The notes under the pieces are model-generated. The model was not told where the DNA came from. It searched no databases and saw only the letters and a list, made by a program, of their open reading frames with translations. Shown here piece by piece: positions 44,101 through 58,113 of a DNA stretch of 64,000 nt (positions are counted from its first letter, which is position 1; the number at the start of each line of letters is the position of its first letter). Source of the stretch: Taeniopygia guttata. Taxonomy: Eukaryota > Chordata > Aves > Passeriformes > Estrildidae. Made by a program: the position numbers and the translations under genes. The DNA lies in the NCBI RefSeq assembly GCF_048771995.1, contig NC_133030.1:13966001-14030000 (forward strand). Reading direction: 5' to 3'.

Positions 44101-47100
44101 TAAACTCTGTGTGTGCCATAATCCTACTTGTGCTGGTGCTTCCAAGCTGTAGATGGATGTGAGACCTACATTTTGTGGATGCCACTTCCACTGTGGCTTG
44201 GGATTTGTTAGGCCCTAGGAAGGGGATAAATGGTGTAAAATTCTTCATCCACTTGTGAGCATCAAGGCTTCTTATCTGTGACAGACAATCCATGATAGCA
44301 GCTACTTAGCCTGCTGGTGACATATTCCTTTGTTTGTCTGTTCTGATACTGACATTTGTGTCTAGTGGAATGCCAAGACTGCTTTGTGCTGTTAAAGAGT
44401 ATCACATAAGATTTAATTGTGATTTCAGCTTTAATTCTGGCATTGCTTGCCATTGGGTTGTCTCTCTGTGAGACAGTTATTTGTGAGCTGAAGAAACCAA
44501 CAGAGAAGTTGGTGAAAGTTCAGATAAAGCTCTTTCTCCCAAACAAAGCAGTGAGAGAATCATGGAGTTTGCAGTGATGGGCACGTGCTCCAGAGAGAAT
44601 AACAGTGGAAGGTAAAGTTGAGACAAATACACTGTCTGCTTATTCACCTCTAAGAGATTGCATCTGGAGGGGGGGAACACTCTGGAAGAGGAGATGTGTG
44701 TGTCTTATCTTTACAACTGTATAGATCATTGTATATTGTGGTACTTCTGGCAACTGAAAAATGACAGGCATTAATACTTAGCTTAAAAGCACAGCCTGTG
44801 AGAAGTATGGGAGAAGTTTCTTGATGCTCTGAGTGAAGCCAGCTTCTCTTTTAAAGGTTAATGGTTCACATTCAATCCATTGTCATTATTTTTAGTAGAG
44901 AGAATGATTTTGTACAGAGAGCATGAGATGAATCTGACTGATTTTTGGCACACTGGTGTTGACCTAGAATTACTGTGGGTAGACTGATGTGATAGAGGAA
45001 AGAATCTGGCCTATTCTTAAATCTGGAGAGAATGTTTGGCTTTGCAGAAGTGTAGCTGAGCCACCAGGCTTGGAGGTGTGCTCTGGAAGCAGGACAATTA
45101 AGGTAGGTGGCATATTCATATGATAAATTCAAATATGTAATGCATATGCATGAGTCCATGGATAATGGCTAAACCAGCAGGAATACAGCCCTGCATAGCC
45201 AAGTGCTTTGTCTTGGACTAAAAACTTCCTTTTCCCTTTCCCGTGTGCTTTGCAGCAGGACAGGTTGGCAGGCCCATCTGCCTGTCCAGCCCAGGCAAAC
45301 ATGTAATGGGAAGGTCAGCTGGGGTGGAGACCACAGAGCAGCTGCTTTGGGCTCCATGAATAATCCCAGCAGTGTCTGCTCACCTCTTCCTCACCTGGCA
45401 CTGTAGTTCTGGCTGCAACTTTTCAAATTGTTTTCAAATTTAGTTTTTTAAAAATTAAATTTCACCTCCTAGTTAAGTAAAGAGTAAGGGGCAAGCACAT
45501 GTTAACTTTTTTTTTTTTTTTTTTGTGGAGACTTAGGATAACCCTAAATATTGGATAGTTAGTGAGAGGTTTTGATCCAGGATTCATTGACATAAATGAG
45601 ATATTATATATCTGTATATAATTTTTGTTTTCAATATACAGTGAAGACCTACCTTCATAACTTCTACAAACTGAATGGAGTATTCCTATACTGGGTCTAA
45701 TGGAAAAAAGGTTAATTTCATCTCTAGGCTTTATCATGTAGATTTAAAAAACCTGAATGATGAGGGCCTCTGAATCAAACAAAGATTAGTAGTTTTTTAG
45801 GAGTAGGGCAAATAACAATAAAAATTGGGAGCTGAATTCAGATAGTAGCAGAAAGATGGTGAGAAACAGAGTAGCATCTTTCATTTGTAATTTTAAAAGC
45901 TCTGAACAAAATGTGGACAAATGAATGAAAGACTGCATCTGACTTTAGTAGATGCGGGAAACAACAGTGCAGATGAGAAGGACTGGGAAGGTAATTCTGG
46001 GAAGAGATAACCTTTTTTTTTTCATTTTCAGTGTAAGTCTTAGGAAAGTCAGAAATATATTGTGAGGCAAAACATTTTCTTTTGTATTGAAGTACAAGTA
46101 TCCAGAGTAGTGCTTTTGAGATGACAATATTGCTGCTGCCCTTCAGGGCTTCAAATGGCTTCCACCTGCCCCCACAATGTCAAATGTGATTCTAAGTGAA
46201 GTTACTTTTCTTCAAAAGGTGTATGATCAAGTGGTAAGACTATTGTGAAATTACAGGCTTTTAATACCCTGTTTCTTGTCTGGGTAATCTCAAATATTTA
46301 TAATGGACTAAGGTATATATAGAGAGATATGATGTTAATACTTTTTTTTCTTGAAAAGGATGAGTTCTTCTGTCTCTGCTTATGTCTGACTTTTGAGCCT
46401 TTGTCATAACCATTATTTTTGGTTAAAAGGAGGCAGTTATTTTGTGTTTACTATCCCCATCCTCCCTGCCCCCCATTATAAACCTGTGCCAAGAGGCAAA
46501 GATACTTTCTGGTACATCAGTGTGCAGCTCAGGTTTACATCTTATGTAGAGTATAGTTTTATAGGCTATTCAAAATATATTAATTTACCAATTTCTTTTC
46601 ACAAATATTTTGAATAGTGCTTTCTGTATGTGGATTAAATTAGCTGTTTTTAAGGGATGGAAACAGATTTGCTTTGACAGACAAGTTATCACAGCAGATA
46701 TTTCATTTTTGGCTAAATTTCATTTTGACCAGGGAGCGGAGAACATAAAGATCCCTTCTACCTTCACAGTTTCTGATCTTTATTAGTAAGTCCTCAGCTC
46801 TCTATAAAGCTTGACTAGGTTAGATTCAACTAGAACAAAAAAATGCTCTGGCTTTTTATACAACCCTGCTGAGATTTTCTAATTCACTTATGATAATTAG
46901 AGGCTCATTTTCCATTAAAGTCAGTTTGAACCAAATACAAAAATCCCCAGTGTGGCTTTGGCTTAATTGTTTAACAATAAAACATCTACATGCTTCTCTT
47001 AGAGGGAACTCAGGACCTTCACATTAGGAATGTGCAGGTAAAAGGCAGCAACTTATTGTTTCAGTGTTCTCCTTGTATTAAAGATACTTCTACATGTCTG

Positions 47101-50100
47101 TATATATCTCTGTTGAAGCAGAAAAATACCTCTAAACCAATTTGGCCCAAAAATACCTGCTTTTCTTCTGTTCTCACACTTGGAAGAACACAGGTTTGCT
47201 CTGTAATGTTGGTGTTTCTGTACTTTTCTCCCTTTGATTTTGAAACAGTCTGGGAATAATCATGCATGAGGAAGAACATGTTGATTTTTCTCCAAAAGAG
47301 AATAATTTATTTTTCATAACAACTGGGTGCAATGTCTATGGAAAGAAAGTAAGTAAGAAATCTGGGTAAAGAGTTACTACCTAGCAAATCTTTTGTCCAG
47401 TTGCTGCTTTTTTGCTCACTCATTGAGAGGTCATATAAGTCATTCCAATACCTGGAACCTCAGTTTCCCTGTGCATTTGTAAAACAATAACTGATATCTC
47501 CCCACATACTCCTGAGATCTGGATGTTAAAGAAACAAAAGTAACCAGATGTTTGTATTTACCTGTTTTTTTTTATGACATGTACCTTTGCAGTTTGCTGC
47601 ACTTCTTTTGTAACCTGGAAAGGTTGTGGTAGGCTGAAATTGCCCTCTGAAGGGTGGTGGCAATTCTCCTGTAGAGTTTCAGTGAGCCTGAGCAGTGCCC
47701 ATGGCTCAGAGAGCTCTGAACCCGGGAAGGCTGAAACTCGTGTTTGTTCTGCGCCGACACCTCAGGCCGAGCAAGGAAAAGGTGTTGACGTTGGAAGGAG
47801 CTGCAGCTCTGCTCCCTTGCCAAGTATGAGGTGAAACCTTAAAGGAAGGAATAGCAATGATGTGTGACCCAGCAAAGGGTGTTCAAGACTATTCTCTCTG
47901 AGTAGCTGGACCCTCTGAGGTGTGTGAGTACTCACCATCTGCCAGCCAGGCACTCTTGTGAGAGGCTCAAAGCATCCAGGTTTTATAGGCCTGTTAAAGC
48001 AGTGCTGTTCAAGATGCTATTTTTTTGTGATACAGCAGGATTTCTGACTTTTCTTTTTCTCCTCGTATTTCCCATTGTCCAGGAACTGTAGCATCTATCA
48101 GGTTACACTTTCATTTCAACAAAATGCTACCAATATGCTTACAGTTAAACATGCTACATAAATACCTTATTTTACTGCTTTATTAAATGTCTAACAAATC
48201 TGTTTGGCAGCCACCTAATAGGAAATGGTGTATAGGTCTCTCTTGCGCATTTACTGAGCTCTAAAATTTTTAGGTTCAGGTTAAATTGGGTTTTGGATAT
48301 CACTTTCTTTGAAAAAACTTTTCAAATAACTTTATTTCTTTCTCAGCCCTTTAGATTCTGTAGAGACTCTGCTAGTTTTTTATATGTGCTGCCTGTTTGA
48401 ACTGACTTGAGTCCCCTGAAGCAAACCTTGCTGCAACTTTTTCAAATTTCACTTTTGTGTAAATGGATTGCATTTGGATCAAATATTTTTAAGCTGCAAA
48501 CATAAAATAAAAAAGGGGGAGAATAAGCAGGTAGCAGAAGATTTGTTTACATCCTTAGCTGTGCTTTACTTTCGCTGTGTCTTTTTACAGATGTTTGGTA
48601 CCACAGCTGTAGTTTTTCTCCTGTATCCTCTCTTGTGGAGGGGATGCAGGCTGGGGAAGTGAACTGCTCTCTTTTCTTCCCCCAGTGTTTCTTCTGGTCT
48701 TTTTGTACATTCATGTAGACTTTTCCAGAGCTTGGATCACAAGCTGGGTTAGCTGATCTTGCATGACAGCACTTTATTGTATTTACCAAAAGTTTCTTTC
48801 AGTATCACACTAGATTTGTTGCTACTCTGGAAACTCTCCTTTCCTTGTAAACTGATGGCGGGAGATAGTTTCATCAGGAGACCAGGCTGGCTGGCAATTT
48901 CTGGCTCAGATGGAGGAAGAAGGAACATTTAAGGGACAGGAAATGCTTTCAACTTGTGTACCATGAGACTGAATGGAGGTGATTTAGTATATTGGCTACT
49001 TGTTTTCCTCAGAGCTCTTCTCTGTCCTAAGGGAGTCCCTCCTGCAAAGTCTCCTTGGTTGAGGCAGTTTGTGACCTACCCCTGGCCCCACAGCTGCTCC
49101 ATCCTCAGGCGGTTTGGGCATGTCTTTACAGTGGGCCAAATGCCAATTGCATATTTGGGACTGAAACCCCATGTGGTTGTTGTTTGTTTTTTTAAGCCAG
49201 AAAAATAAATAATGAAAATATGTCAGGTTTTTTTTGTATTTTGCAAAGGATGTTGTTCACAATAAAGACAATGGAAATCTAAACCTTGGACTACATTAAC
49301 ACACTTGCATTTTGCTGAGGTAACTCAAGTATTTAAGCGCATGCAAACAGCATGATACTGTGTTTCTTAGAAGAGGATCATGAAGCAATGATAAAAACTC
49401 CCAGCAATGTGAAAGTGGACTTAGGCCTTTGCAGTGGTTTGTTTCCTGTTTGGAAATGTGATCCATTGATTATTTTCTCTACTGTGCTAAGTAGCAACAG
49501 CAAGGAAATTGAAAAGCAGGGACAAGCAACTGTTTTTCCCTAACTGATACTTAAGGTGATCAAATTCTATATCCTGAGTGATGCCCAGTTTGTGCCACCT
49601 GGGAGTGTAGCTGTGAGGAAATCAATGCCTTTAATACACTGGATTTCTGCTCCATTTGTTTAGAAAGCTGCTTCTGGGGGCTCACTGCACAGTGAGGATC
49701 GTGCTTCTGGCTGGAATTTGCCATGCCCACCTACAGTGCCCTTCCTTACTCTAAGACTGAATGTCAGTCTTTTCTGCAATGTTTTTGAAAGACCAATGAA
49801 GGAAAGTAATCTGTGCCCTGCTCCCCTGCTTATCAGGGTATTTCCTACTCCATTTAATGTAAAAAGGTGAAAATAGCCCAGCATGATAGTGTGTTACTCT
49901 TGCTTGAAGAAGCGGGATGACATTTTCCAGCAGGCTTGGAAGCAGAGTGGAATCTGCCTTTGAATAGAACAGTGGCTTTGGCAAAGCCAAGTGTGTGATA
50001 TGAGACTGGTTTCTGCAAAGTCCTCTAAAGCATTCTGGCTAAACTAGGCTAGACAGACTGGGAAAGGCTCGGTCTGTGGGCAGAAGACCTCCCAAGAGCC

Positions 50101-53100
50101 TGCTTGTTTCTGTGATTCAGTTCATGGCATCTGTCCTCTGAACAGAGAATGGTCCAGCAAGGAGCTGAGAGCATAGTCCTCTTGGACATCATGGTTTTCA
50201 AATGAGATCTGCAGCAGGTGTTGAGCTTAACACTTGTGCCTGTCTGCCTGAGGAGTTCAAGGCACCCTGAGCTCACCAAAATGTAATAATGATTGCCCTG
50301 CAACATCAAAGTGTCATTTAAAGATAACACAAGACCAGCCCACCAACACTGTTAAACAATCACAAACAGTACAGATTAAGTTAGCCTCTAAATCAAACCA
50401 GGAAAACCCTCCCTTCTACTCTTACCAACCCCTACAAAGATTTGTTGCTTTTGACTCCTCCTTGGAAGATTACCAAATTTGGAAATGTGAGTTATTTCTG
50501 ACCAGTTTGGCATCAAGAATAGGGTGCTATTTAAGTACTTTTATTTTATTTGGTTACTGTACTTCTGCCTTACAAACTTCCCCTCTTTCTCTAAATGGAT
50601 ACAACACTATTTTGTCCTTTGTGCCCTCTATGCTTCTCTGGCTTTGCACTGTTAAATGAGTATTATGTTCTGCTCCAGAAATAGCTGTATTCCAGATGAA
50701 GCAATTTGTGTGAGTGCCTAATTTTACTATTTATTTTTCAAAGGTGTTGCAAGGTTACTAATCATTAAATGACTTGAAATCCTTCCTTGAGGAGTATTCT
50801 ATGAGTTGAAGAAGCATTTAAGTCAATGAAGGCATAAAGATGTTGCCTATATGTACTTTGAAATCTTTAACTCATATTTGTGTTGGTAATTACACCTAGC
50901 TCTGACACAGCACTTTTCAATGCAATGCTCCAAAGTGCTTTGCAAAGCTGGATGGAGCTTTGCTAGAGCTAAAGGTTTTGATTCAATGAAGCATGATTAA
51001 AATATGCTATTTTGCTTGTGCTGAACACTTTCTGGAATTCATTTGATGCTCGGAGAACTTCCTGAGGAGCCAGAGTGGGCTAAAGACCTAACTGAAACAG
51101 AAACAAATCCAGCAACTGCTTTTTATGGGAGAATGGACATATCAGCACAACTGGCTTATTGTGCAACATCAGGTTTTTTTTGTTTAATTCAAACATGAGA
51201 TAAAAGCAAGGAATGACACTGTGGATATTGTAATGTCCTTTAATAATTTTAGCCAGTATCTCCATTCTGTAGGTTAAGAAATCAAAGTGGAGGAAAATAA
51301 AATTACTTGCATGACTTGAATTGCCAAATATGCCAAAGATGGAGCTGGGGCTTTAAGTCTTCTGGCCACAAAGCTTCACCATAGTTTAACAAGGCACTTG
51401 CTGTACCATTTTTGCATAAAACCCATTATTTCCAGAAATCAAAATTCCAAGCAATGATGTGTAGATAAATAGTAACAGTCAATTTCTCCTGGTCAAAGAA
51501 AAGGGAAGCTAGGTCTACATCTAGTATTAAGTGCTTATGCTGCAAATGAGAACAAAGCATTCAGTGTTTCACTGCTGATGTATTGCAGTATGCATGGAGC
51601 TTCTTGGAGTTTGGAAGCAGAAATGGAACTGGAATGAATTTCCACAGAACTATAGAAAAACAAAATGGATTCCTGCTGTTTATCAGTGTTTCTAACAACA
51701 TACCTGTTATGACATCATAGAATAGATGATAAAATAATAGTGAGATATACCTGTGGCAAGGTGGATTTCAACTAGAAATTTTTGAAGGTAATGGATCCAG
51801 ACAAGTACTGCTGTGCTGCTTCACTCTTTGTTGAGGTCATCCTGAAGACAACACTTAACTCTGCAATGCTTTGCTGTTGGGAAGTGAAAAGAAGGTACTG
51901 CCCTCAAGTCAGAAAAGGCCTTCCTCCAACAGAAGGCAGAGCTTCAATGACCCATTTATTGTCTTGACATTTTGTTTTATTGTTCCAGTTTGCAGAGCAA
52001 TCTCCTGAGGTTTCTAAAGTATGCATGAATAAGAGAGAAATGAACTCTTAGTTTCTTTTGGGAATTTTAGCTTGGAGACAGGCTTGTCTATTTAAACATA
52101 TCTCTTGCTCCTATTGGCTTTGGCAAGAATCTGGGTGGCACAGTACCCTACTCTATCTCATCTTCTACTTTTTCTCCATACCTACCTTCATTGTTCATGC
52201 CATGCTGTTTGTTAACAACTCTTAGGTCTCCTCAGATGTTTTTTTTTTTCTCATTGACTGCCCTTTATTACCTTTATTCATATTCCAGTGTAGTCTACAA
52301 GAATCAGTTGGTGATTGAAGCCAGATGTTTCTACATGCATGAACCGTGTCTGTAAGCAGTATCAAAGGTCCCCTTTTGATGTAAAAAAAGCAGATATAAG
52401 AAGTGGACAGGAAGCAGAGAAATACATGTTAACTTTGATTCATTTATTGGTAGTATACTAAAAAGAGGTCAGAGATGTCACCCACTAAAAATTCTCAGAG
52501 GTTGTGGGGTGACTGGACTATGGGTAGGTTTATGCAGCATTGGTCTTGAAAAATTATGTATGGGAATCTTCATCACATATGGGAGAGAAGTTGTGTTTAT
52601 ATCCCAGAATATAAATGAGATGCTAACTGGAACATCTTTGTAGTGTGGAATGCCTCTCTTTCCTTCACAGCTTTGCATAGTTCAGTGCTTCCCCTTCTTC
52701 ATGTCCTCATGCCTAAGGAATGCAGACGAATAGCTGGAAAAGGTTTGTCTTAGTGCTGTTGGGTCATTAAGGTTCTTGGCCAAAATATATCCCTGACCTC
52801 CCTGGTCAGAGGAAATTTCATCAATGGCAGTGGTTGCACTGAAGCTTTAGCTAGAGTGTCTCAGCTGTTGTGGATGAGGCCTGAGGGTGCTGAAGGGGAT
52901 AGATCAAAACCTGCTATAACTCTTGGTGTGTGTCTGCTGAAAACCTTTATGCCTAATTTCATGCAAGGAGAATGCCTGCAGACAATGCAGAGAGGCATTC
53001 CTCCTTTGTCCACATTTCCGTAAAATTTCAGGACACTTCTCATCAAAATCCCAGTAACAGAGGGCTTGTTGGCCTCCAGCTCCAGAAATTCAGCTCTTAG

Positions 53101-53571
53101 AAGGAGCTGGGCATCAATTATGAAGATGTGTAATCAACTCTGATTTCTTTTTTTATCACAAATTTTGAACCAAACTGCTTCCAACAAATCCGTGTGAGTG
53201 GACATGAGACATTTTCTTTTTTCCATAGAGCAGCAATCAGCGTGTCTTTCTGCTGCACAACTCATGCCTCCAGCAAGCTCTCTCTGAACTGGAGCTGTCT
53301 GCAGCCTTGCAGCACAAATGGATCTGAGCAGTGTGATCTGAGAGAATGTTTATGAAAAACACCAGAAATGTTGTCAGGCTGGCATCAGGAGGAATGTTAA
53401 CACCTGATCAAGGAGAAGAAACAAGAGCCAAATTCTAGGATCTTGAAATTCAGCCAGCAAACTGGAATTCTGTAGTAAGCAATACAAAAATCTTGTAGAA
53501 TATTCTATATTTTTCTTGCATTACAGACAGCTGTTTCTATATATCTGAATATAATCAAATACTCTGAATAG
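38111..53571 (+). other. DENND2B: Long non-coding stretch, probably DENND2B intron
   Basis: No exon, RNA gene or large interspersed repeat is recognised across about 15 kb. Small simple-sequence features are seen: an AAATA-rich run near 38890-38930, a 20-base duplication at about 41369-41408 and a run of about 18 T near 45508. The AT content, stop density in all frames and lack of splice-bounded coding segments fit a first intron. Confidence 0.5.
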
Positions 53572-53890
53572 ACCATAGAATCCTTTAGATTGGAAAAGGC
53601 CTCTACGATCAGTGAATCCAACTGCTAACCCAGCACTACCAAGTCCACCATTAAGCCATGTCCCTAAGAGCCACATCCACATGGCTTTTAAAATACCTCC
53701 AGGAATGGTGACTCGGCCACTTCCCTGGCAGCCTGTTCTAGTACTAGACACCCTTTTGGTGGAGAAGGTTTTCCTTGTATCCAAAGCTGTTTTCTCTCAT
53801 CCTGTCTGTTCTTACATGGGAGAAGAAACCCACTCCCACCTTGCTGCAGCCTCCTTTCAGGTGACTGTAGGGGAGTGGATCTTTACAGCT
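53572..53890 (-). mobile_element. CR1 LINE fragment, minus orientation
   Basis: A reverse-oriented CR1 3' end: 'ccatagaatcctttagattg', 'ccagcactaccaagtccacc', 'cacttccctggcagcctgtt' and 'gcagcctcctttcaggtgac'. The order matches the CR1 tail read from 3' to 5'. It is 5'-truncated, diverged and non-coding. Confidence 0.85.
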
Positions 53891-54841
53891 ACATTAGGAA
53901 AGGTCACATCAAAGCACTTGAGCCTGTGGAAAGTGGAACACCCTGACTGTATATAAACTGAGCCCTCAATAGATATTCCTGTGATGCTGGGAATCCTTTC
54001 CCATTGTCCCTCTGAGGAACATGAGAAGAGTAATTGAAGAATATGTACCTTAAATGCAGATCAATGTGCAAGTCACATCTGTTATTTGACAGTGTAGTGC
54101 TTCACCCTTTCTGATAAAGAACCCATATATGGGGAGTTGACATAATCTTCCTCAAATCATTAGTAACTGATTAGTTTCAGATAAAGTTTATTTTCTTGTT
54201 GTTATTGTTGTTCTTAGTCCCAGCCTTTCCTGTTTTGTGACCCTTGTGGGAAGGTTAGGTCTCAAGATGGGGCCAGGCTAATTTTGCCACATCCAGAAAC
54301 CTAATGATTTAAACTTCTGGATCCAGTTCCAAATGACCTATGTTCCCATAAGGCTTGTGCTCATTGCTGAGCATTGTTTTATGTGTTTTCTTTATTATAC
54401 TAAAACTTCATGAATGTCGTTGGCCACTGTTATGTACAAGTGCCTGCAGAACTGAATGTCTTTTGGGGAAGCTGAGTTTTGGTTTTTTTGCGCAAGCATG
54501 CAGTGTTGAAAAAGAGCAATGCTGACAATGTTAGAGCCCTAAAGTTGTCCTTTGGGAGAGAACATACATGATTTCTCTTTTTCCTCCAGGTTTCCCTCCT
54601 GGAAGCCTGGACTACCTGTGGGACCCCCAGGACACACATTCCAGCCCACTTTTGCTCTTTATTGTCTCATACTGTCCTTGCACATGTCCTCAGAATACGA
54701 GTGTGGCTTTTGTAGGTATCTGTACCTGAATAACCACCAAAGGCTGAAGGGCAAAGCTCGTTTTTAACTTCAGAGGAATAAAAAATCCAAACACAATCTC
54801 TCTCCCCTCAAATCCCCAATCCTCTGGGCATCTTTTCCCTG

Positions 54842-54871
54842 GAAAAAAAAAAAAAAAAAAAGAAAAAAAAG
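54842..54871. repeat. A-rich homopolymer run
   Basis: About 30 bases of A broken by a single G. No upstream retrotransposed gene body is recognised. Confidence 0.85.
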
Positions 54872-57800
54872 GTACCCAGAATATATAGGCAGTTATACTG
54901 CAAGAGCTTTTGGTTGGTTATTTAAAGACAACTCTGTTTAAGGGTGGGGTGTGGGTAGAATCAAACAGCTGGATGTAAAATGGTATCTCTCCACCCTAAA
55001 AAAATAATCTATCTCCAGAAATTCTATCTTGGTTTTTTGGTAGCATATAATGTAGGATGTCACCTATGAAGGTGCCTATACAGTTGATACTCTTTTGAAA
55101 GAAAAATCCAGATTTGAAACCTGCCTGTGTAATTTCCCTGTTGATCATATACTCCCTTTTTGGCTTGTATTAGTTTTGCATGTCACTGTGCCGCTTTGCA
55201 GAACTGCAATAACTTCTGAAGTTCATACAGTGCAGCTGGTTCTTGGTGGCTGTTCTTAGTGGAAATCAGCTCTCTTGATTTCTGTATCTACCTATAAATG
55301 GGAAAGAGAAAAAAATGTTTATTTGTTTTGTTTGAAAGGATGATATGTAAAGAGGAGGAGTGACTGTCCAAGACCAAAAATAAAACAGCACCAAAAATGA
55401 AACAGCACCAAAACTGGACTCCAGTTTTCTTCCAGTGCCTCCAACCTTGCCTCCCAACAGGCAGAGAGTAAGGCGAGGTCAGAGTGCTCACAAGGAATGC
55501 TGCATATCCTGAGGAAAACTCTGGTCCAGTTCTAGCATTGCTGTGGGGCTGTAGGGATGCTCCCTGCCACATTGCACTTAGTGCAGATAGCAGAAGCTTT
55601 TGAAATTTTGTTTCTGTGGGAATAAAAAACGTAAAGATTTTGTTTTTACTTCAGGCTAGCTAGGAAAGTCTGGAGAGCTGAGAACCTTGCTAAGTGTGAA
55701 TAATTGAATTTATCCATCATCCCTTTTTGGGAGCAGGAAGTCGTGTGTTTCTGTGATACATTATTTCTGTTTGAAGAGAGATGATTGCTTGCAAAGGTGC
55801 CTTTCCTGTTCATACATCTGATTGTATAAGCAGGGATGTTTTGAACTCTGTCTGAACCAGATCAGTATCTTACCCTGGAATTGATCACCAGGAAAACCAG
55901 TGACCCAGTTCCCCAAACCTCCTCTGATACCAGGTGAGCTGCACCTTCTTCAGATTTTCCATGGGTCAAAACCAAGGTGCTGAATCCCTTTGAAAAAGTA
56001 TTCTGATATTTCTCTTTCCTCCAAAATTCCCCTTTAATGCCAGCCCTGGTTATCATGCAATACTTGTCCTAATAATGCTCCAGAGTCCATCAAGCCAAAG
56101 AGGATGCCCAACAAATGGAAAATGGCGTGGGGTGCATGGCACTGTCAGGGAGCAGAGAGCGAAGGCTGAACCATGAGAGAGAATGAGCCAGGAGCTGAGG
56201 GTGACCCCAGCACAGGTAGGACAATGCTCTCACTGACCTCAGCAAAGCCCCATGGTGCCCAGTTGGGACCAGCTTGGTGGCAGTGACAGATGTCACTGGT
56301 AGCCCACTGATCACTGTGTAGATGCAGGGGGAAGAGCTGGGACCAAGCTAAATCCATGCAGCAAGTCAGGCCCAGCAAGAACAGGGCTGGGGGTGGTTGA
56401 ACCTGCAGCATGGCTGAGCCTGAGCTTATCCTGGGCTTCTGGTCCCTTGGGCAGTGGCTTTGGGGGTACAAGTCCCAGGTCTGGCTGGACCAGGCATTTA
56501 AGGGTTGTTGGTGCACTTGGGGCTCTGACAGCTGCTCTGATGTGGGCCAAGCACTGACATAATTAATGGCACATGTTATTTACTATATAAGAATTTCTTC
56601 TGGGCTCTGTGAGACAGCTCAGTGACTAAAGTGCTACTGAGCATGAGTAAGGAACAGTAGGGCTTCCTTTCTGGAGGCCAAATGGTGAGTTACGAGCGTA
56701 CCCCAGGGCAAAGCAAGGAAGAGTCTAATATTTTACTTCCTGAGGAGCAGACTGAGAAAGTGGTTGAGTTGTGATGGGTTAGGGCTCCTGCCTGTTATGT
56801 CCCAGGGTAAAGCTGAGGTGGGCAGCTGTGTGTTGAAGAGAGGGACATTTCTGGGATAATGAAGAGTTTGGGTGAATGTAAGTTTTGGAAAAGGTAAGGA
56901 CAAAAAGAGTCTTCTCCAAATTTCTAGCCTAAGACTCTTCATGGCCACTTTGTGCCTAATTTTTCTGTGTCGGTGCAAAGAAAATGAACACAGGGAATGC
57001 AGTGAATAATATCTGCCTTGAGGGCTTGTGGAAAAAACTGGCTGAGCAGGTCACTCTCCTGGCCTTGCAGCAGTAGGTTGGTGACTCAACACTTGCCTGA
57101 AAATACTCAGTGCAGTTCTGATGTCCTTTAAAATGAAGGAATGTGGGTCTGGCCTCAAGCTTGTGAAGCCTGTGGAAAGGGCCATGTTGACTTCAGTGGT
57201 CTTGAGAATGAAGCTGTGCAAGGTTTGCATAGAGCTGCTGCCAGATGTGCCTCCCACCCACAGCTCTAGCAATGAACATGTGTGCACAAGGTCGGTGCAA
57301 TTATGAGACAGTTCAAAGGGAGCTCTACATCCAAGGAGAAATCTTCATAGGCTGATCTGTGCCTCAACAATACACTTCCACACAGCAGCCATCCATAGCA
57401 AGGGCCCTCCCCAGAGAAGGGAACATCACACTCACCCTGTCCCCCAGGGCTGAGCTCTACGGGTGTTCTCTGGGAGATGAAGTTACTGCATGTGAGGTTC
57501 ACAAAATAAACCTACAGGAAAGTCCTGCAGCTTGCTTGCTCACGGTTTGACCTGTAAGGAAGGTCTGTGGTAGCATGTGGTTTTGCAGTCAGCACAGATA
57601 TTTTTGGGGAGTGAGGCTGAAGTCTAGGCAGCATGGAATGACTCATGTGGAAACAGTAATTTCAGGAGTCACTATGGAGGGGGTTACAAGAAGAGCTAGT
57701 GAATGAGAAGATGATGTTCTTAACTATCATGGCCTCTTGAGATAAGCTTGATGTGCAGATGAACATGCTGGTTTTTGCTCCAGGAAAATACTGGAAGTTT

Positions 57801-58062
57801 GATGGTGTGAAGCCTCCTACCCTGGCTTGGTGGATCTCATCTAAGTTGTTCTTATTTTCCACCTCCAGAGGGGCCATTTTTTGGGTATGAATCCCTCTGG
57901 TGGAGCAGGGAAGAGTTCACCTTCATTAGGTAGGGTTTTGTCACATCCTTGAATCTCTGTAGGGACATGAGAGCCGTGTCAAACACGGTGGCTGCATCCT
58001 GCAAGAAGAAATGGTCAGCTTTCACATAGAGAGACAAAGCTATAATTGAAACACTAGATGAT

Positions 58063-58113
58063 TATCAAATATCTCTTGTTTGTGTCATCAAATATGATCT
58101 TGTTTGTGTCATC
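58063..58113. repeat. 24-bp direct duplication
   Basis: ATCAAATAT followed by TCTTGTTTGTGTC occurs at 58063 and again at 58087 with only minor differences inside the unit. Confidence 0.8.
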
